Of a DNA stretch of 64,000 nucleotides, positions 45,770 to 53,898 are shown in pieces (positions within the stretch are counted from its first letter, which is position 1; the number at the start of each line of letters is the position of its first letter). This stretch comes from Sulfurimicrobium sp964384915 (GTDB taxonomy: Bacteria; Pseudomonadota; Gammaproteobacteria; Burkholderiales; Sulfuricellaceae), in assembly GCA_964384915.1 (NCBI GenBank), contig CAYLMA010000001.1, positions 207,415 to 271,414 on the forward strand. The letters run 5' to 3'. Made by a program: the position numbers and the translations under genes. The notes beneath the pieces were generated by a model, which ran no database searches, was not told the DNA's origin, and saw only the letters and a list, made by a program, of their open reading frames with translations.

Positions 45770-46276
45770 GTGACGCCCCCTCCCCGCCCTTTGCGCATCA
45801 TGGTGCTCGGCATCGGCAATACCTTGCTGCAGGACGAGGGCGCGGGGGTGCATGCCATGCGGCAGCTGCAACGTGAATTTGCCGGCCGTACAGATATCGA
45901 ATTTATTGACGGCGGCACTTTGAGTTTCAGCCTGGCGGGGCCGATAGGTGAAGCCGGGTGCCTGCTCGTCATCGATGCCGCCGAATTGGGAGACAAACCC
46001 GGCACGGTGAGCGTATTTTGTGACGCCGAGATGGACCGTTTCCTTGGCGCCAACCGCAAGCGCAGCGTGCATGAAGTGGGTTTGCTGGATCTGCTGGCGG
46101 TTGCCCACTTGACGAACAGCCTGCCGGCACGGCGGGCACTGGTCGGCATCCAGCCCGGCATGGTTGGCTGGGGGGAAACGCCCTCCGCCGCAGTGCTGTC
46201 GGCCTTGCCGGCGGCATGCATGCGGGCGCGCGAGCACATCCTGGCTTGGCAAAAAGGAGAAGACAATGAGCGATAA
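45770..46276 (+). CDS. hynD: [NiFe]-hydrogenase maturation protease (HyaD/HybD family)
   Basis: 168 residues from GTG 45770. GIGNTLLQDEGAGVHAM near the start contains the Glu and the following pattern, with D in VIDAAELG and H in VHEVGL that bind nickel during cleavage. It removes the C-terminal tail of the large subunit after nickel insertion; that tail is present in the large subunit below. It overlaps the small-subunit gene by 11 bp. Confidence 0.92.
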   Translation: MTPPPRPLRIMVLGIGNTLLQDEGAGVHAMRQLQREFAGRTDIEFIDGGTLSFSLAGPIGEAGCLLVIDAAELGDKPGTVSVFCDAEMDRFLGANRKRSVHEVGLLDLLAVAHLTNSLPARRALVGIQPGMVGWGETPSAAVLSALPAACMRAREHILAWQKGEDNER

Positions 46277-47363
46277 GCGGCCCCTCCCTGCACTCCTGCA
46301 GGCGCACGGCATCTCGCGGCGCAAATTTCTCACCTTCTGCGGCAGCCTGGCCACGCTCATGGCACTGCCCGAGAGCATGGTTCCCGCCATTGCCGCCGCG
46401 CTGGACAAGGCGCAGCGTCCCTCGGTGATCTGGCTCTCGTTCCAGGAATGCACCGGCTGCACCGAATCCCTGACCCGCTCCCACTCCCCCACGCTGGAAA
46501 GCCTGATCCTCAACGCCATCTCGCTGGACTATCACCACACCCTGCAGGCGGCTTCAGGCGAAGCCGCCGAAGCGGCGCGCGAAGCTGCGATGAAACAGTT
46601 TTTCGGCAAATATCTGCTGGTGGTGGACGGCTCGATCCCGCTCAAGGACGGCGGTGTGTATTCCACCATCGCCGGCATAAGCAATCTCGACATGCTGAAG
46701 GAAGCCGCCCGGGGTGCCGCAGCCATCGTGGCGGTCGGCAGTTGCGCGGCTTTCGGCGGCCTGCCGCACGCCCACCCCAACCCCACCGGGGCGGTGGCGG
46801 TATCGGACATCATCAAGGACAAGCCCATTGTCAATGTTTCCGGCTGCCCGCCCATTCCCGTAGTCATCACCGGGGTGCTGGCGCATTACCTGACTTTCGG
46901 CGCCCTGCCCGAACTGGATAAACGGGGACGGCCCAAAGTGTTTTACGGCGAATCCATCCATGAACGCTGTTATCGCCGCCCCTTCTACGATCAGGGCAAG
47001 TTCGCCAAGACCTTCGACGATGAGGGCGCCCGCAACGGCTGGTGCCTGTTCGAGCTGGGCTGCAAGGGCCCGACCACCTTCAACGCCTGCGCCACCACCA
47101 AGTGGAACCAGGGCGTGAGTTTCCCGATCGAATCCGGCCATGGCTGCCTGGGATGCTCCGAACCCGATTTCTGGGATGCCGGCAGTTTCTATCAAGCGCT
47201 CTCGACCCCCATCCCGGCCTCGAACAAAATCGTGCTGGGCACAGCGTCAGCCGGCGTGGCGGCTGGCGCCACTATCGGCCTGTGGAACCGCCACGTACAG
47301 GCACAGGCCCGGCGTGAACATGTTGCCATGAGCGTGGACGATCTGGAAAAACCTCATGACTGA
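46266..47363 (+). CDS. hynS: [NiFe]-hydrogenase small subunit, Tat-exported
   Basis: 365 residues from MSDKRPLP. Twin-arginine signal SRRKFLTF at 17-24, then the proximal-cluster cysteines in ECTGC (C62, C65), VGSCAAFGG and SGCPP, and the medial/distal cluster motifs (HERCYRRPFYDQGKF, GWCLFELGCKGPTTFNAC, GHGCLGCSEPDFWD). A C-terminal hydrophobic helix (around 320-340) anchors it. It delivers electrons from the NiFe site toward Isp1/Isp2. Start overlaps the protease gene and its stop overlaps isp1. Confidence 0.95.
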   Translation: MSDKRPLPALLQAHGISRRKFLTFCGSLATLMALPESMVPAIAAALDKAQRPSVIWLSFQECTGCTESLTRSHSPTLESLILNAISLDYHHTLQAASGEAAEAAREAAMKQFFGKYLLVVDGSIPLKDGGVYSTIAGISNLDMLKEAARGAAAIVAVGSCAAFGGLPHAHPNPTGAVAVSDIIKDKPIVNVSGCPPIPVVITGVLAHYLTFGALPELDKRGRPKVFYGESIHERCYRRPFYDQGKFAKTFDDEGARNGWCLFELGCKGPTTFNACATTKWNQGVSFPIESGHGCLGCSEPDFWDAGSFYQALSTPIPASNKIVLGTASAGVAAGATIGLWNRHVQAQARREHVAMSVDDLEKPHD

Positions 47364-48015
47364 AACCGATCTGCTGCTATGGGCGCGCGGCCCCGGCTTC
47401 CAGTGGTCGATTGGGCTGTTCCTGCTGGGCATGGCGTTGCGCGGCTTCGAACTCTTCAGCCTGGGACGGCGGCGCGATCTGGCCCCGCCGCGCACGCACA
47501 GCCCCGGCTCGGGATGGCGTACGATTTTCACCCGCTCGCTGCCCAAATGGTCTACCTGGCGCCGCGCGCCGGCCACGCCCCTGATCGCCTACGGCTTTCA
47601 TATCGGATTTTTCGCCACCCTGTTCCTGTTCCCGCCCCACATCCTGCTCGCGCGCAACGTCCTCGGCATTTCCTGGCCCGGCCTGCCATCGCCGCTCATC
47701 GACGCGCTCGCCCTGCTGACCCTCCTGGCCGTGGCCGGGCTGGTGGCGGGACGTGTGCTCGACCCGGTCAAGCGGCTGATCTCCGGCTTCGATGACTATG
47801 CCGTGCTCGCTCTCTCCGCCCTGCCGCTCCTGACCGGCTATTTCGCCTTCCATCACCAGATTCTTCCCTACACCCTGATGCTGGCGCTGCACATCCTGAG
47901 CGCCGAACTGCTGCTGGCACTGATGCCCTTCACCAGCCTGGTGCACTTCGCCACCCTCCTGGTGGGGCGCTGGTACAACGGCGACATCGCCGGAAGAAAG
48001 GGGGTGGCGTCATGA
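47356..48015 (+). CDS. isp1: Hydrogenase membrane subunit Isp1 (NarI/cytochrome b-like)
   Basis: 219-residue membrane protein with about five helices and several His in membrane stretches (LIAYGFHIGFFATLFLF, GYFAFHHQILPYTLMLALHILSAEL) that could bind heme b, as in NarI and DsrM. In Isp-type hydrogenases (Allochromatium, Thiocapsa) Isp1 and Isp2 lie between the small- and large-subunit genes and move electrons to the membrane, matching this order. Overlaps the small-subunit stop. Confidence 0.88.
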   Translation: MTETDLLLWARGPGFQWSIGLFLLGMALRGFELFSLGRRRDLAPPRTHSPGSGWRTIFTRSLPKWSTWRRAPATPLIAYGFHIGFFATLFLFPPHILLARNVLGISWPGLPSPLIDALALLTLLAVAGLVAGRVLDPVKRLISGFDDYAVLALSALPLLTGYFAFHHQILPYTLMLALHILSAELLLALMPFTSLVHFATLLVGRWYNGDIAGRKGVAS

Positions 48016-48276
48016 GCAAGGAGCAGGGCCCGTGCGCAGCATGGGTGCGACTGGCCGCGAATGACGCCAGGCGCCGACTCCCAGAACATGGGCCTCGTCA
48101 ATCACTCTACGGAGGCGACGTCATGAGCAAGGAGCAGGGCCCGTGCCGGCCCTCTCTCCAACTCTCCCCCAGAGGGGGAGAGGGCAACCGTTCCCCTCTC
48201 CCGCGGGGAGAGGGGTGGGGGAGAGGGTTCGCATGGGTGCGACTACCCGCGAATGACGCTAGGCGCCGACTCCCAG
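48012..48276 (+). repeat. Tandem duplication at the isp1-isp2 junction
   Basis: A 24-nt block beginning ATGAGCAAGGAGCAGGGC occurs at 48012-48035 and 48123-48146, and a 46-nt block beginning GCATGGGTGCGACT occurs at 48039-48084 and 48231-48276 (four differences). Each unit ends with a GGAGGCGA ribosome-binding site like that of isp2. It was produced by duplication of a ~110 bp junction unit; the second copy has an extra ~80 bp insert. Confidence 0.85.
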
Positions 48277-48317
48277 TCAGAAGAAACGGCAATCTACATT
48301 CGGAGGCGATGTCATGA
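48012..48317 (+). CDS. Doubtful ORF made of the duplicated unit
   Basis: A 101-codon frame opens at 48012 with ATG overlapping the isp1 stop and runs into isp2 by four bases. Its product is the repeat itself: MSKEQGPC and a segment AWVRLAANDARRRLP appear twice around the palindrome. The composition is dominated by the repeat, and no known family is seen. I regard it as an open frame across duplicated DNA, possibly translated by coupling, rather than a true gene. Confidence 0.25.
   Translation: MSKEQGPCAAWVRLAANDARRRLPEHGPRQSLYGGDVMSKEQGPCRPSLQLSPRGGEGNRSPLPRGEGWGRGFAWVRLPANDARRRLPVRRNGNLHSEAMS
48148..48228. repeat. Palindromic GC-rich element
   Basis: About 80 bp of CCCTCTC-type sequence with two internal palindromes: CTCCCCCAGAGGGGGAG and CCCCTCTCCCGCGGGGAGAGG. 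It interrupts the second copy of the duplicated unit. Such dispersed CCCTCTCC/GGGAGAGG palindromes are common in proteobacterial genomes. Confidence 0.75.
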
Positions 48318-49582
48318 GCGCCAGTTTCGAGCGCGGCTACCACGCGCTGATGGAAGTGATCGATGCGCCCGTGGCGAGCTTTTTCATGAGCTGCGTGCAT
48401 TGTGGCTTGTGCGCGCATGCCTGCCTGTTTTACACCGAGACGGGCGACCCCCGGTACACCCCGATTTACAAGCTGGAGCCATTGAAAAAAATCTGGCGGC
48501 GTGAGTACACACTGTTTGGCAGGATAGCGGCAAAACTGGGCCTGTCGGGGAAACTTAGCGACGATGAGCTGGCGGCCTGGAGCCCGCTGATCTACGACAG
48601 TTGCACCCTGTGCGGACGCTGTTCCATGGTTTGCCCGGTCGGCAACGACATCGCCTACATGGTGCGCAAGATGCGCGAAGGCATGGCTGCAGCCGGGCAT
48701 GCGCCACAAGGCGTGGTCGAAGCCACCCAGCGCACCATCCGGCTGGGCAGCCCGATGGGCATAAAACTGCCTGCACTGCAAACCCAGATTCGTGCCCAGG
48801 AGGCGGAAACCGGCCTGGAAATCCCCATCGACCGGCAGGGCGCGGATTACCTGGCACTGTTGTCGTCGATGGAAATCATCAACTTTCCAGAATACCTTGG
48901 CGCACTCGCACGTATTTTCAAGCAGGCAGGCGTCAGCTGGACGCTCTCCTCGGAAGCTTTCGAGGCGACCAACAGCGGCATCCAGATCGGCGTTTCCGAC
49001 ATCGCACGCGAAATCGTGCTGCGCATCGCCACTGCTGCGGAAAAGCTCGGGGTGAAATACGTCATCAGCCCGGAATGCGGCCATGCATTCACCGCCCTGC
49101 GCTGGGAAGGGCCGAACCTCATCGGCCGCCCCTACGCCTTCGCGGTGGTGCACATCCTGGAACTGCTCGACCAGTTGCGCGCAGAAGGGCGGCTCAAGAC
49201 CGATGGAAAACTGGACGCGCCGCTCACCTTCCACGACCCCTGCCAGATCGCCCGTCGCGGCGGCGTGATCGAACAGCCGCGCCGGCTCTTGGGCGAGGTG
49301 GCGGCGGATTTCCGCGAAATGGAAGATGCCGGGGTGATGAACTGGTGTTGTGGCGGAGGCGGCGGAGTGAGCGCAAACCCTCGCGCCGAAGCCATTATGG
49401 CAAGGGCTTTCAAACGCAAGAAGGATCAACTGGATGCGACCGGCGTGCACACCCTGGTGACAGCCTGCGCCAATTGCCGCATCGTGATCGAGGAAGGGCT
49501 TGAGGCTTACGGCATGGACGTCAAGGTCATCGGCTTCACCGAACTGGTGGCTGGGCATCTAAAACAGGAAGAAACACCATGA
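48314..49582 (+). CDS. isp2: Hydrogenase Fe-S subunit Isp2 (HdrD-like)
   Basis: 422 residues. Two [4Fe-4S] motifs near the N-terminus: CxxCxxCxxxC at 27-37 (CVHCGLCAHAC) and 97-107 (CTLCGRCSMVC). Then two CCG-type domains (YVISPECGHAFTALRWEG and NWCCGGGGGVSANPRAEA), as in HdrD/DsrK. Likely couples the hydrogenase through Isp1 to a quinone or thiol partner. GGAGGCGATGTC precedes the ATG. The stop overlaps the large-subunit start by four bases. Confidence 0.9.
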   Translation: MSASFERGYHALMEVIDAPVASFFMSCVHCGLCAHACLFYTETGDPRYTPIYKLEPLKKIWRREYTLFGRIAAKLGLSGKLSDDELAAWSPLIYDSCTLCGRCSMVCPVGNDIAYMVRKMREGMAAAGHAPQGVVEATQRTIRLGSPMGIKLPALQTQIRAQEAETGLEIPIDRQGADYLALLSSMEIINFPEYLGALARIFKQAGVSWTLSSEAFEATNSGIQIGVSDIAREIVLRIATAAEKLGVKYVISPECGHAFTALRWEGPNLIGRPYAFAVVHILELLDQLRAEGRLKTDGKLDAPLTFHDPCQIARRGGVIEQPRRLLGEVAADFREMEDAGVMNWCCGGGGGVSANPRAEAIMARAFKRKKDQLDATGVHTLVTACANCRIVIEEGLEAYGMDVKVIGFTELVAGHLKQEETP

Positions 49583-51348
49583 GCCAGCGCATCATCGTCG
49601 ACCCCGTCACCCGCATCGAAGGCCACCTGCGCATCGAGGCGGAAACCAACGAACAGGGCGAAATCACCCGCGCCTCCAGCGCCGGCACCATGGTGCGCGG
49701 CATCGAGATCATTCTCCGGGGCCGCGACCCACGCGACGCCTGGGCCTTCGCGCAGCGCATCTGCGGCGTGTGCACGCTGGTGCACGGCATCGCCTCGGTG
49801 CGCGCGGTGGAAAACGCGCTCGACTACAAGATCCCCCCGAACGCCCAGTTGATCCGCAACCTGATGATCGCGGCCCAGTACGTGCACGACCACGTGATGC
49901 ACTTCTACCACCTGCACGCGCTCGACTGGGTGGACGTGGTTTCCGCGCTCCAGGCGGACCCTAATAGAACTTCCGAACTGGCGCAAAGCCTGTCGAACTA
50001 TGCCAAATCCTCACCCGGCTACTTCGCCGATACCCAGAAAAAGCTCAAAACCTTCGTCGAATCCGGCCAGCTCGGCATTTTCAGCAACGGCTACTGGGGC
50101 CACCCGGCCTACAAGCTGCCGCCCGAAGCCAACCTGATGGCGGTGGCGCATTATTTCGAAGCCCTGCTCTGGCAAAGGGACGTGGCGCAACTGCACACCA
50201 TTTTCGGCGGCAAGAACCCCCATCCCAACTTCGTGGTGGGCGGCGTGCCCTGCGCCATCAGCGTCCATCCGGGCCATAAAGGCCGCGGCAAGGGCCCGCA
50301 CTATCGCGGCGGCGCGGGTGCCACCGCGCTCAACATGGTTGGGCTGGAGAAGGTCAAGAACCTCATCATCCAGATGCGCGATTTCGTGGACCAGGTGTAC
50401 GTGCCGGACACCCTGGCCATCGCCGGCTTCTACAAGGACTGGGCAGCCCAGGGCGAAGGCATCGGCAATTTCATGACCTACGGCGATTTTCCGGAAAAGG
50501 GCATGGACGATCCGGCCAGCTTCCTGATTCCGTCCGGGGTCATCCTCGACCGCGACCTATCAAAAATCCACCCGGTGGATCTCAATGCCGATGACCAGAT
50601 CCAGGAATTCGTCGCCCATTCCTGGTATGACTACAGCGCCGGCAAGAACAAGGGCCTGCACCCCTACCGGGGCGAGACCACGCTCAATTACACCGGACCC
50701 AAGCCGCCCTACCGGCACCTCGATACCGACGCTTCCTATTCCTGGCTCAAATCGCCGCGCTGGAACGGCAAGGCGGTCGAAGTCGGGCCGCTGGCGCGGG
50801 TGTTGATGCTGTACGCCAAAGGCCACGCCCAGACGAAGGAACTGGTCGGCATGGCGCTGAGCAAGCTCGATCTGCCGGTCAGCGCCCTGTATTCCACCCT
50901 CGGCCGCACCGCCGCGCGCACGCTCGAAACCAAGGTCATCGCCGATGCCATGCAGGGCTGGTACGACCAGCTTTTGGCCAACATCAAGGCCGGGGACCTG
51001 CGCACCTTCAACGAAACCCTGTGGGAGCCTTCTTCCTGGCCGAAGATAGCCAAGGGCGTGGGCTACACCGAGGCGCCGCGCGGCGCGCTGGCGCACTGGA
51101 TCGTCATCAAGGACCAGATCATCGACAACTACCAGGCGGTGGTGCCCTCCACCTGGAATGCCGGGCCGCGCGATGCCGCGGGCCAGGACGGCCCCTACGA
51201 AGCAGCGCTCAAAGGGCACAGGCTGCACGACCCGAAACAGCCGATCGAAATCCTGCGCACCATCCACAGCTTCGACCCGTGCATCGCCTGCGCCGTGCAT
51301 GTGACAAATCCGGAAGGGGAAGAACTGGTGCAGGTTAAGGTAATATAG
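49579..51348 (+). CDS. hynL: [NiFe]-hydrogenase large subunit
   Basis: 589 residues. The nickel ligands are present in RICGVC (60-65) and DPCIACAVH near the end (C568, C571, H574). A 15-residue tail VTNPEGEELVQVKVI after the His is the part the maturation protease removes. This is a periplasmic, membrane-linked uptake hydrogenase of the Isp type (group 1e by gene order; I infer the group). Starts by ATGA overlap with isp2. Confidence 0.96.
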   Translation: MSQRIIVDPVTRIEGHLRIEAETNEQGEITRASSAGTMVRGIEIILRGRDPRDAWAFAQRICGVCTLVHGIASVRAVENALDYKIPPNAQLIRNLMIAAQYVHDHVMHFYHLHALDWVDVVSALQADPNRTSELAQSLSNYAKSSPGYFADTQKKLKTFVESGQLGIFSNGYWGHPAYKLPPEANLMAVAHYFEALLWQRDVAQLHTIFGGKNPHPNFVVGGVPCAISVHPGHKGRGKGPHYRGGAGATALNMVGLEKVKNLIIQMRDFVDQVYVPDTLAIAGFYKDWAAQGEGIGNFMTYGDFPEKGMDDPASFLIPSGVILDRDLSKIHPVDLNADDQIQEFVAHSWYDYSAGKNKGLHPYRGETTLNYTGPKPPYRHLDTDASYSWLKSPRWNGKAVEVGPLARVLMLYAKGHAQTKELVGMALSKLDLPVSALYSTLGRTAARTLETKVIADAMQGWYDQLLANIKAGDLRTFNETLWEPSSWPKIAKGVGYTEAPRGALAHWIVIKDQIIDNYQAVVPSTWNAGPRDAAGQDGPYEAALKGHRLHDPKQPIEILRTIHSFDPCIACAVHVTNPEGEELVQVKVI

Positions 51349-51353
51349 GTTTC

Positions 51354-52166
51354 ATGGAACATCTCCCCGCCAATCTGCCCGCCTTGTTGGCCCTGGTTTT
51401 CGTGCTGGGCTTGAAGCATGGACTCGACCCCGACCATCTCGCCACCATTGACGGGCTGACACGCTTCAATTCCGCCGCCAATCGCCGCGTGGCACGCTGG
51501 TGCGGCTTGCTGTTTTCCCTCGGGCATGGCGCCATCGTCATGCTGGTGGCGTTGAGCGTAGGCCTGCTGGCGCAGCAATGGGCCGTGCCCGGCTGGCTGG
51601 AAGACATCGGCGCCTGGATCTCGATTCTCTTCCTGAGCCTGCTGGGCTTTCTCAACCTGGCTGCGGCATTGCTGACCCCCCCCGGCCGGGTGGTTCAGCC
51701 GCTTGGCTTGAAAGGCCGTCTTTTCGGCCGCCTGCAGCATGCCAGCCACCCCGCCCTGGTTGCCCTGGTGGGCGCCCTGTTCGCGCTGTCCTTCGACACC
51801 ATGAGCCAGACCGCACTGTTCTCGGTCACCGCCGCCGGTTTGGGCGGATGGGAATACTCCCTGCTGATGGGGGCAACGTTCATGGTCGGGATGATGGCGA
51901 CCGACGGTATCAACGGCCTGTGGATTTCACGCCTCATCCAGCGCAGCGATCAGCTTGCCTGCTACGCTTCGCGCGTCATGAGCCTGGCTGTTGCCTTTCT
52001 CAGCCTGCTGGTGGCGGCCTTTGGCGCCGCCAGGTATTTCTCTCCCGGCGTGGCAGCCTGGAGCGAAGGGCGGGAGATGATATTGGGCATGGCCGTGGTG
52101 GGCGTGGTGGCAAGCAGCTTTCTGCTTGCCCGGCTGCTGGCGCGACGCCCCCCCTGGGGTTACTGA
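51354..52166 (+). CDS. Nickel/cobalt permease (NiCoT-like)
   Basis: 270 residues, about 7 membrane helices, with the NiCoT signature HGLDPDHLATIDG (HX4DH), LFSLGHGAIV and LSFDTMSQTA. High-affinity Ni2+ uptake for the hydrogenase is likely from context; it starts six bases after the large-subunit stop and just before hypA. Confidence 0.88.
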   Translation: MEHLPANLPALLALVFVLGLKHGLDPDHLATIDGLTRFNSAANRRVARWCGLLFSLGHGAIVMLVALSVGLLAQQWAVPGWLEDIGAWISILFLSLLGFLNLAAALLTPPGRVVQPLGLKGRLFGRLQHASHPALVALVGALFALSFDTMSQTALFSVTAAGLGGWEYSLLMGATFMVGMMATDGINGLWISRLIQRSDQLACYASRVMSLAVAFLSLLVAAFGAARYFSPGVAAWSEGREMILGMAVVGVVASSFLLARLLARRPPWGY

Positions 52167-52171
52167 CAGCC

Positions 52172-52513
52172 ATGCATGAAATGTCACTCGCCGAGGGTAT
52201 GCTGCAAATCATCGAGGACAATGCGAAGAGCGGCGGTTATGCAAGGGTGAAAACCGTCTGGCTCGAAATCGGCCAACTGGCCGGCGTGGAAATTGAAGCC
52301 ATAAAATTCTGCTTCGACGCCGTGGCCCGCGATAGCGTGGCCGCGGGGGCGCAACTTGAAATCATCACCATCGAAGGCGAGGGACGCTGCCTGAGCTGCA
52401 ATAAAACAGTGAAACTGGCGGAACGCCATGACCCCTGTCCGGAATGCGGCGGCTACCCCGTGGAAGTGACCGGCGGCACGGAAATGCGGATCATGGAACT
52501 GGAAGTAGAATAG
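52172..52513 (+). CDS. hypA: Hydrogenase nickel-incorporation protein HypA
   Basis: 113 residues. MHEMSLAEGM gives the nickel-binding N-terminal Met-His-Glu; the zinc site uses C73, C76, C89 and C92 (CLSC and CPEC). Works with HypB to insert nickel into the large subunit. Begins shortly after the NiCoT stop. Confidence 0.96.
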   Translation: MHEMSLAEGMLQIIEDNAKSGGYARVKTVWLEIGQLAGVEIEAIKFCFDAVARDSVAAGAQLEIITIEGEGRCLSCNKTVKLAERHDPCPECGGYPVEVTGGTEMRIMELEVE

Positions 52514-52523
52514 GGAGTGGGGC

Positions 52524-53381
52524 ATGTGCACAGTATGCGGTTGCGGGGAAGGCGAAACAAAAATCGAGGGGAAAGCGCATTCCCACCATCATGAGCATGG
52601 GGGGCATCTACACGCCCACGCCCATCACCATCCCAATAGCCTGGATCACGTCCAATACCGCCCAAGCGGAAGCCGCGATCTGCATTTCGGTCTGGGCGCG
52701 GCTCACGCCCACGCGCCGGGCCTGTCGCAAAGCCGCATGGTGCGGATCGAACAGGACATCCTGGGCAAGAACAACGCCTATGCCGCCCAGAATCGCAGAC
52801 TTCTGGCCGAGCGCGATATTTTCGCTGTCAATCTGGTTTCCAGTCCCGGCTCCGGCAAGACTACCCTGCTCACCCGCACCATCGAGCTGCTCGATGGCAA
52901 GCTGCCGGTAGCCGTGATCGAAGGCGACCAGCAGACCAGCTTCGATGCCGAACGCATCCGCGCCACCGGCGTCCCCGCGATCCAGGTCAACACCGGCAAG
53001 GGCTGCCACCTCGATGCCCACATGGTGGAGCATGCGCTGGAAGAGTTGAAACCGGCCGGCCACAGCCTGCTGTTCATCGAGAACGTCGGCAACCTGGTGT
53101 GCCCCGCCGGCTTCGACCTGGGCGAGGCCCACAAGGTGGTGATCCTGTCCGTCACCGAAGGCGAGGACAAGCCGCTCAAATACCCCGACATGTTCGCCGC
53201 CGCCGGCCTGATGCTGCTCAACAAGGTCGATCTGTTGCCCTATCTGAGCTTCGATGTGCAAAAATGCATCGAATACGCGCGGCGGGTCAATCCCCGCATC
53301 CGGGTGATCCTCACCTCCGCCACCAGCGGCGAGGGCATGGACGAATGGCTGGAATGGTTGCGGAATCGTGGGGCGCAATAA
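52524..53381 (+). CDS. hypB: Hydrogenase nickel-incorporation GTPase HypB
   Basis: 285 residues: N-terminal CTVCGC nickel-binding motif (C2, C5, C7), a His-rich linker (20-42, HHHEHGGHLHAHAHHHP) able to store nickel, and the GTPase domain with SPGSGKTT near 107-114 and the metal-binding GKGCHLDAHMVEHAL. Starts ten bases after hypA, GGGAG precedes the ATG. Confidence 0.97.
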   Translation: MCTVCGCGEGETKIEGKAHSHHHEHGGHLHAHAHHHPNSLDHVQYRPSGSRDLHFGLGAAHAHAPGLSQSRMVRIEQDILGKNNAYAAQNRRLLAERDIFAVNLVSSPGSGKTTLLTRTIELLDGKLPVAVIEGDQQTSFDAERIRATGVPAIQVNTGKGCHLDAHMVEHALEELKPAGHSLLFIENVGNLVCPAGFDLGEAHKVVILSVTEGEDKPLKYPDMFAAAGLMLLNKVDLLPYLSFDVQKCIEYARRVNPRIRVILTSATSGEGMDEWLEWLRNRGAQ

Positions 53382-53384
53382 TCC

Positions 53385-53537
53385 TTAGAAACCTCTTTTA
53401 GCCACGGAGTGCGCGGAGAGCACGAAGCAAAAACCATGAATTGCACATTTCTTGGCACTCACCCGTTGGATGAGTCAATAAAAAGCTGTAAATTGCCCTT
53501 CTCAGTGGCCTCAGTGGCTTCGAACAAAGATTTTTAA
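53385..53537. repeat. Possible dispersed repeat between hypB and the DUF4124 gene
   Basis: The stretch TTTTAGCCACGGAGTGCGCG ... CCTCAGTGGCTTCGAACAAAG lacks a coding frame and resembles the GCCACGGAG/CACGGAGA dispersed repeats scattered through proteobacterial genomes. I recognise it by style only; no second copy is seen in this window. Confidence 0.35.
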
Positions 53538-53568
53538 GTTGACAGCATTCAGAGTAAAGGAAGAGGAC

Positions 53569-53898
53569 ATGAAAGCATTATTCTTGATCGGCCTGATGGG
53601 CGTAGCTTTCCCTGTTCAGGCCGATGTCTATAAATGCCTGGATGCGGGCGGCAAGACAATGTACCAGGAAATGCCCTGTGAAAAGGCAAACCTGAAAACC
53701 ATAAAAAAACTTGAGAAACCCGCAGGCGAACCCTCCCAGGAAGCCATAGAAAGGGCTCAACAGGAATCCAGGGATCTCGTTCAGCGTTATAACGAGCGCA
53801 AGAAGGCAGAGCAGGAAGCCGCCAAGAAAGCAAAAGAAAAAGAGATGGAACAGCAGAAAATGGCTCAGCCGAATGAGCACAGGACTGGTGAAGAGTAG
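53569..53898 (+). CDS. DUF4124-type secreted protein
   Basis: 109 residues. Signal peptide (MKALFLIGLMGVAFPVQA) then DVYKCLDAGGKTMYQEMPC, the DUF4124 hallmark, and a Lys/Glu/Gln-rich coiled-coil tail. AGGAAGAGG precedes the ATG. An odd member of a hyp operon, between hypB and hypF. The end overlaps hypF by 26 bp. Confidence 0.8.
   Translation: MKALFLIGLMGVAFPVQADVYKCLDAGGKTMYQEMPCEKANLKTIKKLEKPAGEPSQEAIERAQQESRDLVQRYNERKKAEQEAAKKAKEKEMEQQKMAQPNEHRTGEE

Noticed and set aside
48012..48317. A true gene between isp1 and isp2
   Set aside because: The frame consists of the duplicated unit and the palindromic element; listed only as a doubtful frame.
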